From assembly GCA_945862315.1 (NCBI GenBank), contig CAMAXW010000037.1, positions 1 to 34,667 of the forward strand: a DNA stretch of 34,667 nt, in the 5' to 3' direction. The first letter of the stretch is position 1. Each line of letters starts with the position of its first letter. The translations under genes and the position numbers were made by a program. Below are positions 7,903 through 15,963 of this stretch, in pieces. Source of the DNA: Klebsiella pneumoniae. GTDB taxonomy: Bacteria > Pseudomonadota > Gammaproteobacteria > Ga0077536. Under the pieces are notes generated by a model. It ran no database searches. It had not been told where the DNA came from and was given only the letters and a program-made list of their open reading frames with translations.

Positions 7903-8838
7903 CTAGCCGGTGCTCTTAAAGTGTACGATGGAGTGCGCGTTGTCTGCGAACGGCCGGCCTAGACTGATGCGGCCCCCGGCTCCCAACACCACTTCGTCGC
8001 GCCGGACAAATTTTTCACCGCCACCCATATCCAAATACGTGCCATTGGTACTTTGGTCGACGAGAAAAAATTTGTCGCGTCGCCATTCAAGGCGGGCGTG
8101 TAGCCGTGAGGCCATGATTTCATCCACCCGAAGATCGGCCGCCTCCCCGCGTCCCATCACGATCTGCGGTCGGCTGGGGTCCACCACGATCCGGTGGACG
8201 TCATAGGTTACGAGGAGTTGGCCCCGCTGCGCGGGGGCGAGGACCAAATCGGGGGACATTAGCGTGGCGTCGTCTTGTCGCCACAAGACTTCGAACAAGT
8301 CGAAGCCTTCTTTTTTGCCCCGCAACTGGGCGTGGTCGATCAGGCGGGTGCTGCCGCGCAGCAGCGGTGACAGTTGCTCAACCACATACCGCGTGGTGAT
8401 GATTTGTCCCATTTTTGCCAGCCCCACGATGCGGGCTGCGACGTTGACGGCGTCGCCATAGATGTCGTTTTTCTCCACAATGACGGGACCGGCGTGCACG
8501 CCAATGCGCACCGCCAGTTTCGATGGCTGGGTTGACTGGCCCCCCCGCGGGTCTTCCGCCAGCGCTTCCTGCATGCCGCACGCAGCCAGCGTAGCGTGTT
8601 CGATGGAGGAAAAAACGGACAGCAAATCATCGCCGTTGGTTTTGACGACCCGGCCTCGATAGCCCGTGACGACCGCGGCAAGCGTTTCCATGCACAGGGT
8701 GATTTGGTGGTGCGCTCGCGTATCGCCCAGCTCTTCATACAGGCTGGTGCTGCCGCTGATATCGGCAAAGACGATGGCCAAAATTTCGGTTTGTTCAGTC
8801 ATGCGCTCAAGCAGGGTGGTCCGCATCTTTTTTTGCAT
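7903..8838 (-). CDS. Class III adenylate/guanylate cyclase with C-terminal FHA domain
   Basis: A protein of up to 311 residues. The N-terminal class III cyclase domain (about 17-190) shows ILAIVFADISGSTSLYEELG, with the first metal-binding Asp, and VVKTNGDDLLSVFSS, with the second. The FHA domain (about 228-298) shows IVMGRGEAADLRV, MASRLHARLEW and VDQSTNGTYL, including the phosphothreonine-binding Arg, Ser-Arg-xx-His and Asn-Gly. The domains imply cyclic nucleotide synthesis tuned by binding a phosphothreonine partner, likely reversed by the neighbouring PP2C enzyme. ATG at 8802 (MTEQTEILAIVF) is an equally good start; neither has a strong ribosome site. Confidence 0.9.
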   Translation of the reverse strand: MQKKMRTTLLERMTEQTEILAIVFADISGSTSLYEELGDTRAHHQITLCMETLAAVVTGYRGRVVKTNGDDLLSVFSSIEHATLAACGMQEALAEDPRGGQSTQPSKLAVRIGVHAGPVIVEKNDIYGDAVNVAARIVGLAKMGQIITTRYVVEQLSPLLRGSTRLIDHAQLRGKKEGFDLFEVLWRQDDATLMSPDLVLAPAQRGQLLVTYDVHRIVVDPSRPQIVMGRGEAADLRVDEIMASRLHARLEWRRDKFFLVDQSTNGTYLDMGGGEKFVRRDEVVLGAGGRISLGRPFADNAHSIVHFKSTG

Positions 8839-9335
8839 CGATCAGGGGTAAACTTTAAACCGCCGATCAGGGGCGGCTCTGGAGCGAGCCATGCCTCCGC
8901 CCAAGTATACGCATGCGTTGCGCCTTGTCAGCCGGTAGCCGGCACCCAAACCACCGTTGCTGTGCCGTTAGCCGCCACTGGCGTGCTCCAAATGAGACGG
9001 CGTGCGCAGAATTTCGCGTGCGCCAAAGCGCTAACTGGGGCAACATGACCTCATGTCTATAGGTATAGAGTCCCGTAAGCCCGGCTCTCCACGCTCGTCC
9101 GAGCGGGGCGCGACGCGTGGTGTGCCCCCGGCTGCTCGCCGCGCGCCGCCGCGCGGACGTGCACCCGTTGCCGATCTAGACCTCTCCGATGACCCCTTCG
9201 ATAGCGCGCTGGCTTATCCGCACTGGAACGACCTTGCGCCCACCGATATCGGGCGCCACCCACCCGCAGAACTCCTTTTCGCGCTCATTGAGCGCATGGG
9301 CGGTACCGCAACCTCGGGTTGGAAGGGCATGCACG

Positions 9336-9560
9336 TCAATTTGGTCGTCTAAGTAGCGCAGGACCTGCCCCCCCACAGAGCTTGGCAGCGACCCTAATCA
9401 CGGCTTCGTTGTGGTTCTTAACAAGACTTTCCATGTCGCGGTAAAGGGGCATTCGTGGCGCCCCATCCTGGCGGTCCGCATAGTCTGTTTTTAGTTTGAT
9501 GGCGCGCTGGTGGCTCGCTAAGGCTTCGTCCAAGCGCTTGAGTTATTTCAGCAGTTGCGC
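9336..9560 (-). pseudogene. Remnant of a TPR-repeat protein gene
   Basis: Read on the minus strand, the frame gives AQLLK, stop, then LKRLDEALASHQRAIKLKTD followed by YAD. The segment matches the common bacterial TPR consensus 'LxRxDEALASYDRAIxLKPDYA'. Only about one repeat is recognisable. The in-frame TAA sits just upstream and the rest (SLVKNHNEAVIRVAAKL) does not continue the repeat. The call is a decayed fragment; it could also be chance similarity, but the match spans about 20 residues. Confidence 0.4.
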
Positions 9561-9679
9561 GGACAACCTGCGCGCTGTGGCACCTGTGGTCGCCGCACTT
9601 TTTCCACTGTTGGTGGGTCCCTATAGCCTCGGCACACAATCCCTGCGACACAGGCGCTGCCGAACTGCCTGCTCGCTGC

Positions 9680-9685
9680 TAGAAT
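9680..9685 (+). promoter_or_regulatory. Possible -10 element upstream of leuC
   Basis: TAGAAT matches the -10 consensus at five of six positions, 32 bases before the leuC ATG. The -35 region at 17 bases spacing is poor (CTGCCG), so an activator or a different promoter may be involved. AGGTG before the ATG is the likely ribosome site. Confidence 0.3.
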
Positions 9686-9717
9686 CCAAGCTCTTTTTAC
9701 TTAGCTAGGTGTGACGC

Positions 9718-11121
9718 ATGACTGCCAGAACCCTGTACGACAAGCTTTGGGATGCGCACGTTGTCGAGGACTTTGAGGATGGCTCGTCGCTGTTGTACAT
9801 CGACCGCCATATCGCCCACGAAGTCACCACCCCGCAGGCCTTTGAAGGTCTGAAGATCGCCGGTCGACCGCTGTGGCGGGTCGCCGCCACGGTGGCCGTG
9901 TCCGACCACAACGTGCCCACCCGCGATGTCCATCACATCGCCGATCCCGTGGCCAAAATCCAGCTCGAAACGCTCGCCCGCAATTGTCGCGAGCACGGCA
10001 TCACGCATTTCGACATTGGCGATCCGCGACAGGGCATTGTCCATGTGACCGGCCCGGAGCAGGGCTGGAGTTTGCCCGGCATGACGATAGTCTGCGGTGA
10101 TTCCCATACCGCGACCAATGGCGCGTTGGGCGCGCTGGCTTTCGGCATTGGCACCTCCGAGGTGGAACACGTGATGGCCACCCAGTGTTTGGTGCTGCGA
10201 AAAGCTAAGAACATGCTGATTGAGGTGAGCGGCAGTTTGCGCGCTGGGGTGACCAGCAAGGATCTCGTGCTGGCGGTAATCGGCAAAATTGGGACGGCGG
10301 GGGCCACCGGTCACACGCTGGAGTACGCCGGTTCGGCCATCACCAGCCTATCGATGGAGGCGCGGATGACGGTCTGTAATATGTCCATCGAAGCCGGTGC
10401 GCGCGCCGGGATGGTGGCGGTGGATAGCAAGACCATCGCCTATGTCGAGGGCCGCCCTGGGGCCCCAAAAGGCGCGGAATGGACCCTCGCGCTGGCGGCG
10501 TGGGCCGATTTGCATTCAGACGCGGGCGCGCATTTCGATGCCGTCGTTCACCTCGATGCGGCGCTCATTGAACCCCAAGTGACCTGGGGTACCTCGCCAG
10601 AAATGGTGCTGCCCATTTCCGGTCGGGTGCCGGATCCGGCCGCTGAGACCGACGAAGTCCGCCGCACCGGTATGCAAAACGCGCTCCGCTATATGGGGCT
10701 TACCCCAGGCACTGCGCTGGTCGATATTGCGATCGATAAAGTTTTTATAGGCTCGTGTACCAATTCGCGAATCGAAGATCTGCGCGCCGCTGCGGCGGTG
10801 GTGCAGGGCCGGCGCTTGGCTGCCAATGTGACCTTGGCGCTGGTCGTGCCGGGATCGGGTTTGGTGAAACGCCAGGCTGAAAAAGAGGGCTTAGACCAAA
10901 TTTTTCGTGCCGCGGGTTTTGAATGGCGCGAGCCGGGTTGTTCGATGTGTCTGGGCATGAATCCCGACCAACTGGCGGCCGGCGAACGCTGCGCCTCGAC
11001 GTCTAATCGCAATTTTGAGGGGCGTCAAGGCCAAGGCGGCCGCACCCACTTAGTGTCGCCGGCCATGGCTGCGGCGGCCGGCATTGCCGGTCATTTTGTC
11101 GACGTCCGAGCAGGATTTTAA
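9718..11121 (+). CDS. leuC: 3-isopropylmalate dehydratase large subunit
   Basis: A 467-residue aconitase-family subunit, the length of E. coli LeuC. It isomerises 2- to 3-isopropylmalate in leucine synthesis. The N-terminus [12 protein letters not shown] is typical, as are [21 protein letters not shown] and [11 protein letters not shown]. The [4Fe-4S] cysteines are in [12 protein letters not shown] and [10 protein letters not shown]. The start ATG at 9718 has AGGTG upstream. leuD follows after 2 bases. leuA and leuB are not in the window. The enzyme depends on Fe-S assembly but is otherwise unrelated to the neighbouring carboxylation cluster. Confidence 0.97.
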   Translation: MTARTLYDKLWDAHVVEDFEDGSSLLYIDRHIAHEVTTPQAFEGLKIAGRPLWRVAATVAVSDHNVPTRDVHHIADPVAKIQLETLARNCREHGITHFDIGDPRQGIVHVTGPEQGWSLPGMTIVCGDSHTATNGALGALAFGIGTSEVEHVMATQCLVLRKAKNMLIEVSGSLRAGVTSKDLVLAVIGKIGTAGATGHTLEYAGSAITSLSMEARMTVCNMSIEAGARAGMVAVDSKTIAYVEGRPGAPKGAEWTLALAAWADLHSDAGAHFDAVVHLDAALIEPQVTWGTSPEMVLPISGRVPDPAAETDEVRRTGMQNALRYMGLTPGTALVDIAIDKVFIGSCTNSRIEDLRAAAAVVQGRRLAANVTLALVVPGSGLVKRQAEKEGLDQIFRAAGFEWREPGCSMCLGMNPDQLAAGERCASTSNRNFEGRQGQGGRTHLVSPAMAAAAGIAGHFVDVRAGF

Positions 11122-11123
11122 TC

Positions 11124-11768
11124 ATGGAAGCATTTACCCGTCTGACTGGCCTCGTGGCACCTATTGATCGACCTAACGTCGATACCGATGCCATTATTCC
11201 CAAGCAATTTTTAAAATCGATCAAACGCTCTGGCTTTGGCCCTAACCTGTTTGATGAATGGCGCTATTTAGATAAAGGTGAGCCCGATAAAGCGAACGCC
11301 GGTCGGCCATTGAATCCTGATTTCATTCTCAATCAAGCGCGCTACCAAGGGGCCACGGTGTTGCTGGCACGCGCTAATTTTGGCTGCGGGTCCTCGCGTG
11401 AACACGCGCCGTGGGCGATTTACGATTATGGTTTTCGGGTCGTGGTGGCGCCCAGTTTTGCCGATATTTTCTACGGTAACTCGGCCAAAAATGGTCTGCT
11501 GCTGGTGACCCTGCCGGCCCCCACCATTGATCGTCTGTTTGTTGAGAGCCGGGACCTCGCAGGCTATCGCCTGACCGTGGATCTGGCGGCGCAAACGGTG
11601 ACCACGCCCAGTGGCGAGGACTTCCCGTTTGACTACGCCGCCGGTCTTAAACACCGCATGCTGAACGGGTTGGACGACATCGCCATCACGCTCCAGCAAG
11701 CATCGACCATTCAGGCTTACGAGGCGAAACATCGCCTCGCGGCGCCGTGGTTGTTTGCGCAGACCTAA
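11124..11768 (+). CDS. leuD: 3-isopropylmalate dehydratase small subunit
   Basis: A 214-residue swivel-domain subunit. LeuD features are the N-terminal [20 protein letters not shown], the [13 protein letters not shown] motif, [19 protein letters not shown] and the GLL-V-LP segment. It forms the active isomerase with LeuC. It follows leuC after 2 bases, and the next ATG on the strand is 5 bases past its stop, so the three plus-strand genes look co-transcribed. Codon use looks slightly more AT-rich than in leuC, but nothing suggests transfer. Confidence 0.97.
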   Translation: MEAFTRLTGLVAPIDRPNVDTDAIIPKQFLKSIKRSGFGPNLFDEWRYLDKGEPDKANAGRPLNPDFILNQARYQGATVLLARANFGCGSSREHAPWAIYDYGFRVVVAPSFADIFYGNSAKNGLLLVTLPAPTIDRLFVESRDLAGYRLTVDLAAQTVTTPSGEDFPFDYAAGLKHRMLNGLDDIAITLQQASTIQAYEAKHRLAAPWLFAQT

Positions 11769-11772
11769 GGCG

Positions 11773-12309
11773 ATGATCTACCAGCTTGATCAGCATCGCG
11801 TGCGGTGCTTAGGCGATTATTTTATCGCCGAGAGCGCCGTCGTCGTAGGCCGCGTCGTCCTGCACCACAACGTCAGCGTTTGGTTTGGGGCGGTGCTGCG
11901 GGGTGACAACGAGGAGATAACCCTCGGCGAGTACTCCAACGTGCAAGACCTGGCCCTGCTCCACACCGATATGGGTAGCCCACTCAACGTGGGCCGCTAC
12001 TGCACCATTGGTCATCAAGCCATGCTCCACGGCTGCACTATCGGTGACAACACCCTCATTGGCATCAACGCGGTGGTGCTTAATAACGCGGTGATTGGAC
12101 CCAATTGCCTTATCGGTGCGGGTTCGCTCATTACCGAGGGCAAGCACATCCCGGCGGGAAGTTTGGTGATGGGCGCGCCCGGGCGAGTGGTGCGCGAACT
12201 CAGCGCGGCGGAAATCGTCGGGCTGCGGCACTCCGCGCAAGGCTATGTGGAGAACAGTCAACGCTACCGCGCAGGGCTAGTGGCACAGTCCGCTCCAGAC
12301 ACCGTGTGA
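11773..12309 (+). CDS. Gamma-carbonic anhydrase-like hexapeptide protein (YrdA/CaiE type)
   Basis: A 178-residue left-handed beta-helix protein. It has repeated hexapeptides through residues 10-150 and three candidate zinc-binding histidines in LLHTD and [10 protein letters not shown], the order seen in gamma-class carbonic anhydrases. It also has [20 protein letters not shown] and [14 protein letters not shown], typical of the YrdA/PaaY branch. Members may hydrate CO2 or act as thioesterase or assembly proteins, so activity cannot be concluded. It starts at ATG 11773, five bases after leuD, with AAGG nearby. A CO2-handling enzyme near a biotin carboxylase cluster is suggestive, but the distance (7 kb) and the leu operon argue for coincidence. 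Confidence 0.85.
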   Translation: MIYQLDQHRVRCLGDYFIAESAVVVGRVVLHHNVSVWFGAVLRGDNEEITLGEYSNVQDLALLHTDMGSPLNVGRYCTIGHQAMLHGCTIGDNTLIGINAVVLNNAVIGPNCLIGAGSLITEGKHIPAGSLVMGAPGRVVRELSAAEIVGLRHSAQGYVENSQRYRAGLVAQSAPDTV

Positions 12310-12386
12310 AGTTCGCCATCAGCATCGCGGCACGGCCGCGCAGGTAGCCCGCCACGCCTAACCCAGCACCCGGGATCCCCTCGCCG

Positions 12387-12430
12387 GTCGCTCAGAGCGA
12401 CTTGTCGCTTTGTGAACGATCGATTACATT
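12387..12430 (+). promoter_or_regulatory. Promoter and nested inverted repeats of the higBA-like operon
   Basis: TTGTCG (12402-12407) and TACATT (12425-12430) are 17 bases apart, and a start near 12437 would coincide with the toxin ATG. Overlapping the -35 are three alternating arms: GTCGCT, CAG, AGCGAC, TT, GTCGCT (12387-12409), so the central arm can pair with either flank. This is a likely operator for the antitoxin. Confidence 0.5.
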
Positions 12431-12436
12431 CATCGT

Positions 12437-12736
12437 ATGTTCAAAGTCCTCCAAACTGAGGTCTTCGAGAAGTGGCTCGACGGATTGCGGGATGCACCTA
12501 CCCGTCGGCGTCTGGTGCTCAGGGTCCGCAAAGCTAGCCTTGGAAACCTAGGGGACGTAAAACCGGTCGGCCAAGGCGTCTTCGAGCTGAGAGAGTTCTT
12601 TGGGCCGGGATGGCGGATGTACTTCGTGCGACGTGGCGACATCCTGATCCTGATGCTGGGCGGCGGCACAAAGGCAACGCAGGAACGCGACATCATCAAG
12701 GCCATCGCCTTGGCTCAAACGATCGAGGAGCCCTGA
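12437..12736 (+). CDS. HigB/RelE-like toxin (phage Gp49 family)
   Basis: A 99-residue protein of the RelE/HigB superfamily branch often annotated as 'addiction module killer protein'. Features are FEKWLDGLRDAPTRRRLVLRV near the N-terminus, LGDVKPVGQGVFELREFFGPG, WRMYFVRRGDILILMLGGG and KATQERDIIKAIALA. This order matches the family: a G-VxElR strand, a GxRxYF strand and a terminal helix with K-(x)-Q-DI-A. Such toxins cut mRNA on the ribosome. There is no ribosome site before the ATG. The antitoxin starts one base past the stop, in the toxin-first order typical of HigBA. Confidence 0.88.
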   Translation: MFKVLQTEVFEKWLDGLRDAPTRRRLVLRVRKASLGNLGDVKPVGQGVFELREFFGPGWRMYFVRRGDILILMLGGGTKATQERDIIKAIALAQTIEEP

Positions 12737-12737
12737 A

Positions 12738-13037
12738 ATGATCAAGAAGCTCAAGCTATCCAAACTGACCGAGTTCGACCCCTCGAAGTACCTAGACGAT
12801 GACGAGGCGGTGGCCGATTACATCCGACTGGCTATAGAAGAAGGGGACGCGGGGCTGCTTGCAGCCGCGCTGGGGGATGTGGCTCGTGCGCGAGGAATGA
12901 CGCAAGTGGCGCAGGCGGCCGGTCTGACCCGAGAAGCGCTTTACAAGGCGCTTCGGCCGGAGGCACATCCCCGTTTCGACACCATTCAGAAAGTCTGCAA
13001 GGCCCTGGGGGTCAAGTTGACTGCAGCGCCAGCCTGA
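12738..13037 (+). CDS. HigA-like antitoxin with helix-turn-helix
   Basis: A 99-residue antitoxin of the 'addiction module antidote' family. The N-terminus has LTEFDPSKYLDDDEAVADYI, typical of this family, and the HTH lies at about residues 50-90 (GMTQVAQAAGLTREALYKAL). The C-terminus FDTIQKVCKALGVKLTA is also conserved. It neutralises the toxin and probably represses the promoter through the inverted repeats. GAGGAG lies about 7 bases before the ATG at 12738, so the antitoxin has a strong ribosome site where the toxin has none. Confidence 0.9.
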   Translation: MIKKLKLSKLTEFDPSKYLDDDEAVADYIRLAIEEGDAGLLAAALGDVARARGMTQVAQAAGLTREALYKALRPEAHPRFDTIQKVCKALGVKLTAAPA

Positions 13038-13419
13038 GGCCAGCACTTGCCCTGACGATTCGCTACCCATCGCTGGTCAGCAACTCGGACCGTTTCATGA
13101 CGCGGCCGTTGGTCGACGGGCTTCGGCTCGACTATCAGGCGACGCCGTGTCTGGCGTCCATGCCTGTCAGCCAGATCGACCGGCCGTTTGTGCGGGGACG
13201 TCAGGGACGGCGAGGTCAAAAAACGGCGAATCCCGGCACCTATCAGCCAAAAAAACCAAGGTGGACGAATATTTTTCACGCCACTGTGCTTGCTAACTTA
13301 CCGGCGGTTAACGCGGCAATGTAGGCACGAGGTTTCAATAACCTTGCGCGCGACACTGCCAGACAACCCCGCTGGGCCGCCCAGTGAGGTTGTGCTGGCC
13401 GTCTGGTGTGGCGTGCTAG
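13038..13419. other. Intergenic stretch without recognised genes (382 bases)
   Basis: This stretch lies between the antitoxin and the stop of the acyl-CoA synthetase on the other strand. Short open frames exist on both strands (for example 13097-13324), but their products look compositionally random and match nothing I know. No convincing terminator was found; an A-rich run at 13249-13255 has no stem. Confidence 0.45.
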
Positions 13420-15063
13420 CTAGCTGAGGCTGCCTAGTGCTTCCGCCTCTTTGCGGAGTTTAAATTTTTGAATTTTCCCGGTCGCGGTTTTGGGTAATTC
13501 AAGAAAAATAACGGTTTTAGGGGACTTGAAATGCGCCAGGTGTTCGCGGCAGTACGCGATGAGTTCGGCGGCGCCCACAGCGGGCGCGTCTTGCTTTAAC
13601 CACACGAAAGCACACGGGGTCTCGCCCCATTTCTCATCGGGGCGCGCCACCACGGCGGCCTCGAGCACCGCGGGATGACGATAGAGAATTTCTTCTACTT
13701 CAATGGAAGAAATATTCTCGCCGCCCGAAATAATGATGTCCTTGGAGCGGTCTTTGATTTGAATATAGTTGTCAGGGTGCATCACACCTAAATCGCCAGA
13801 GTGAAACCAGCCCCCGCTGAGCGCCTCGGCGGTGGCTTTGGGGTTTTTGAGGTAGCCCCGCATCACCACGTTCCCTTTGAACATGATTTCGCCGATAGTT
13901 TTGCCGTCTCGTGGGACCGGCTCTAGGGTATCGGGATCCAGCACGTCCAGATTTTCTAGCACCGGATAGCGCACCCCTTGCCGGATTCGAATACTGGACA
14001 TGGTGTCGGCGCTGAGTTCACGCCACTGTGGCTGCGGGCAGGTAAATACTGCCGGGCCATAAGTTTCGGTCAGTCCATAAGTGTGGATCACGGTAAAGCC
14101 GGCCCGCTCAATTGCCTCGATAATCGCCGCCGGTGGTGCGGCGCCGGCGGTCATGACCTGCACGGGCTGGGTTAATTCAACACGTTCTTCGGCAGCAGCG
14201 TTAACAATAAAATTAAGTACGATGGGCGCGCCACTAAAATGGGATACGCCGTGGTCGCGAATGCCGGCATAAATACTGGCCGCGGTGATGCGGCGCAAGC
14301 ACACGTTGGTACCGCCCTGCATGGCCAAGGTCCAAGGAAAACACCAGCCGCAGCAATGAAATAGCGGCAGCGTCCAGAGGTACACGGGGTTGAGCGGCAG
14401 GCTCCACGAGAGCGCGTTGCCGACCGCGTTTAGGTAGGCGCCACGATGGTGATACACCACCCCTTTAGGGTTGCCCGTGGTGCCCGAGGTGTAACACAAC
14501 GCGAGCGCCTGCCACTCGTCTTGCGGCAAAGTCCACGCGCCGTTGGGATCGCCCTCGGCCAGCAGGTCCTCGTATTCAAGCTCACCCAGTCGTTCGTGGC
14601 AGGGTGCTTCGGGATCCGCAATATCGATCACCAAGGGGCGGGCCTGACACAGCGCTAACGCCTGACGCATGACGGCCGCGAACTCGGTGTCGACAAACAC
14701 CACTTTCGCTTCGCCATGGTCGAGGATGAATGCCATGGCTTGGGCGTCGAGGCGGATATTGATGGGGTTGATGACCGCGCCGCTGGCAGGCACCCCAAAC
14801 AGGGCTTCGTAAAACGCGGGGATATTGGTGGCGACTATTGCCACGGTATCGCCCAGCCCAATGCCCCGTTGTTGCAATGCCGAGGAAAGCCGGCGCGCGC
14901 GTGTAAAAGTTTCCGCCCAAGTGTAACGGCGCTCGTTGTGGATCACCGACACGCGCTCGGGGTACACCGAGGCGGCGCGCTCGAGAAACGATAGCGGCGA
15001 TAAAGAGACACGGTTGGCGGCAACCGCGTCCAGGCCTTGTTCGTAAATATTACCGGGGGTCAT
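13420..15063 (-). CDS. AMP-forming acyl-CoA synthetase (long/medium-chain type)
   Basis: A 547-residue ANL-family enzyme making acyl-CoA from a carboxylic acid, ATP and CoA. Motifs: A3 loop YTSGTTGNPKGVVYHHRG (about 180-197), A5 YGLTETYG, A7 GWFHSGDLGVMHPDNY, hinge DRSKDIIISGGENISS and the catalytic lysine in PKTATGKIQKFKLR near the C-terminus. The order and spacing resemble the Alk/FadD3-like acyl-CoA synthetases of about 540 residues. The start ATG is at 15063. It follows the ECHDC3-like gene after 32 bases and may belong to the same minus-strand group as the permeases and GntR. The substrate cannot be deduced. Confidence 0.93.
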   Translation of the reverse strand: MTPGNIYEQGLDAVAANRVSLSPLSFLERAASVYPERVSVIHNERRYTWAETFTRARRLSSALQQRGIGLGDTVAIVATNIPAFYEALFGVPASGAVINPINIRLDAQAMAFILDHGEAKVVFVDTEFAAVMRQALALCQARPLVIDIADPEAPCHERLGELEYEDLLAEGDPNGAWTLPQDEWQALALCYTSGTTGNPKGVVYHHRGAYLNAVGNALSWSLPLNPVYLWTLPLFHCCGWCFPWTLAMQGGTNVCLRRITAASIYAGIRDHGVSHFSGAPIVLNFIVNAAAEERVELTQPVQVMTAGAAPPAAIIEAIERAGFTVIHTYGLTETYGPAVFTCPQPQWRELSADTMSSIRIRQGVRYPVLENLDVLDPDTLEPVPRDGKTIGEIMFKGNVVMRGYLKNPKATAEALSGGWFHSGDLGVMHPDNYIQIKDRSKDIIISGGENISSIEVEEILYRHPAVLEAAVVARPDEKWGETPCAFVWLKQDAPAVGAAELIAYCREHLAHFKSPKTVIFLELPKTATGKIQKFKLRKEAEALGSLS

Positions 15064-15095
15064 TCAGCGCTCCGAAGTGCACAGTGTGGTGAAAA

Positions 15096-15893
15096 TTATT
15101 GGCGGTAGTGTGGTGTGCGTTTGTCAAAAAAGGCATTGAGGCCTTCTACGCCATCTTCCGCTAGCAGGTTGCGGGCTAAGTCTGCGGAAGCGGCACGGTA
15201 GGCCGCGTCGAGGGATAAGTCGATCTGCGCGTTGAACGAAGCCTTACCGAGTTGGATGGCGTAAGCCGATTGGGCTGCGATTTTACGTGCCAGGCCAGCG
15301 ACCTCCGCGTCGAGGTCGCTGGCGGCTACGGCACGATTGATAAGCCCAATTTCGGCGGCGGTAGCGGCGGAAATAAAATCACCGGTGTAGAGCATTTCCA
15401 AGGCGTGTTTGCGCGCCACGGTGCGTGCCAAGGCAACTCCGGGGGTGGCGCAGAACAGACCGTAATTAATGCCTGAGGTGGCAAACCGCGCTTCGTTGGA
15501 CGCTATAGCGAGATCGCAGCTGGCCACGAGTTGGCAGCCCGCGGCCGTCGCGATGCCCTGCACTTTGGCGATCACCGGTTGGGGCAGCGTGACGATGGTT
15601 TGCATCAGCGCCGAGCAACGAGCCAACACCGCGTGGTAATAGTCGGCATGGGGGTGGGCGCGCAGTTCTTTTAGGCAGTGCCCGGTGCTGAACGCCCGGC
15701 CGGTGCTGGCGATGACGACCACACGGACACTGGCATCAGCGGCGATATCGCGCACGGCGGCGCTTAAGGCTGCCAGCATTTCTTCGGAGAGTGTGTTGTA
15801 GCGGGTCGGTCGGTTTAGGGTCAGTGTGGCGACCCCATGGGCATCGGCACGCAGCAGCGCTGGCGGGGCGCAGTCGGCAGGGACGCTAGACAT
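15096..15893 (-). CDS. Crotonase-family protein, ECHDC3-like
   Basis: A 265-residue crotonase-fold protein. Features are VATLTLNRPTRYNTLSEEML, GRAFSTGHCLKELRAH with the oxyanion-hole segment, and VIAKVQGIATAAGCQLVASC followed by DLAIASNEARFATSGINYGL. In true enoyl-CoA hydratases two glutamates do the chemistry (GG-CE and PEI); here the first place is glutamine (GCQL) and the second is not glutamate (INYGLFCATPG). This pattern is that of the ECHDC3 branch, whose role is unclear. The chosen ATG at 15893 has GGAAAG six bases upstream; the longer frame to 16109 overlaps the permease gene. It lies 70 bases behind the permease and 32 before the acyl-CoA synthetase. Confidence 0.85.
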   Translation of the reverse strand: MSSVPADCAPPALLRADAHGVATLTLNRPTRYNTLSEEMLAALSAAVRDIAADASVRVVVIASTGRAFSTGHCLKELRAHPHADYYHAVLARCSALMQTIVTLPQPVIAKVQGIATAAGCQLVASCDLAIASNEARFATSGINYGLFCATPGVALARTVARKHALEMLYTGDFISAATAAEIGLINRAVAASDLDAEVAGLARKIAAQSAYAIQLGKASFNAQIDLSLDAAYRAASADLARNLLAEDGVEGLNAFFDKRTPHYRQ

Positions 15894-15963
15894 AAAGTGG
15901 CTTTCCGGGTGTCGCAGTGCGCCTATTCTCCTCACCGTCCGCGATGGCTGCAAGCGAGCCAAC

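Larger units (their letters stand above)
8839..9717. other. Long stretch without a recognised intact gene (879 bases)
   Basis: This gap separates the minus-strand signalling group from leuC. It holds one gene remnant (TPR-like, listed separately). There is an open frame of 99 codons on the plus strand (9053-9352) that I cannot relate to any family, and competing short frames on the minus strand across the same bases. A small hairpin (GCCGG-TAG-CCGGC, near 8935) has no T-run after it. Composition stays GC-rich. Best read as decayed sequence plus the leuC promoter region. Confidence 0.5.

Noticed and set aside
9053-9352. Open frame of 99 codons on the plus strand with an ordered-looking second half.
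   Set aside because: No ribosome site of note, a basic low-complexity first half, competing frames on the other strand and no family match; kept only as part of the unexplained gap.
11773-12309. Gamma-carbonic anhydrase as CO2/bicarbonate supplier for the biotin carboxylase cluster.
   Set aside because: It is in the leuCD transcript more than 7 kb away with unrelated genes between; only the general chemistry links them.
13038-13419. Possible attachment site or mobile-element end next to the higBA-like pair.
   Set aside because: No tRNA, integrase, direct repeat pair or inverted terminal repeats could be found by eye.
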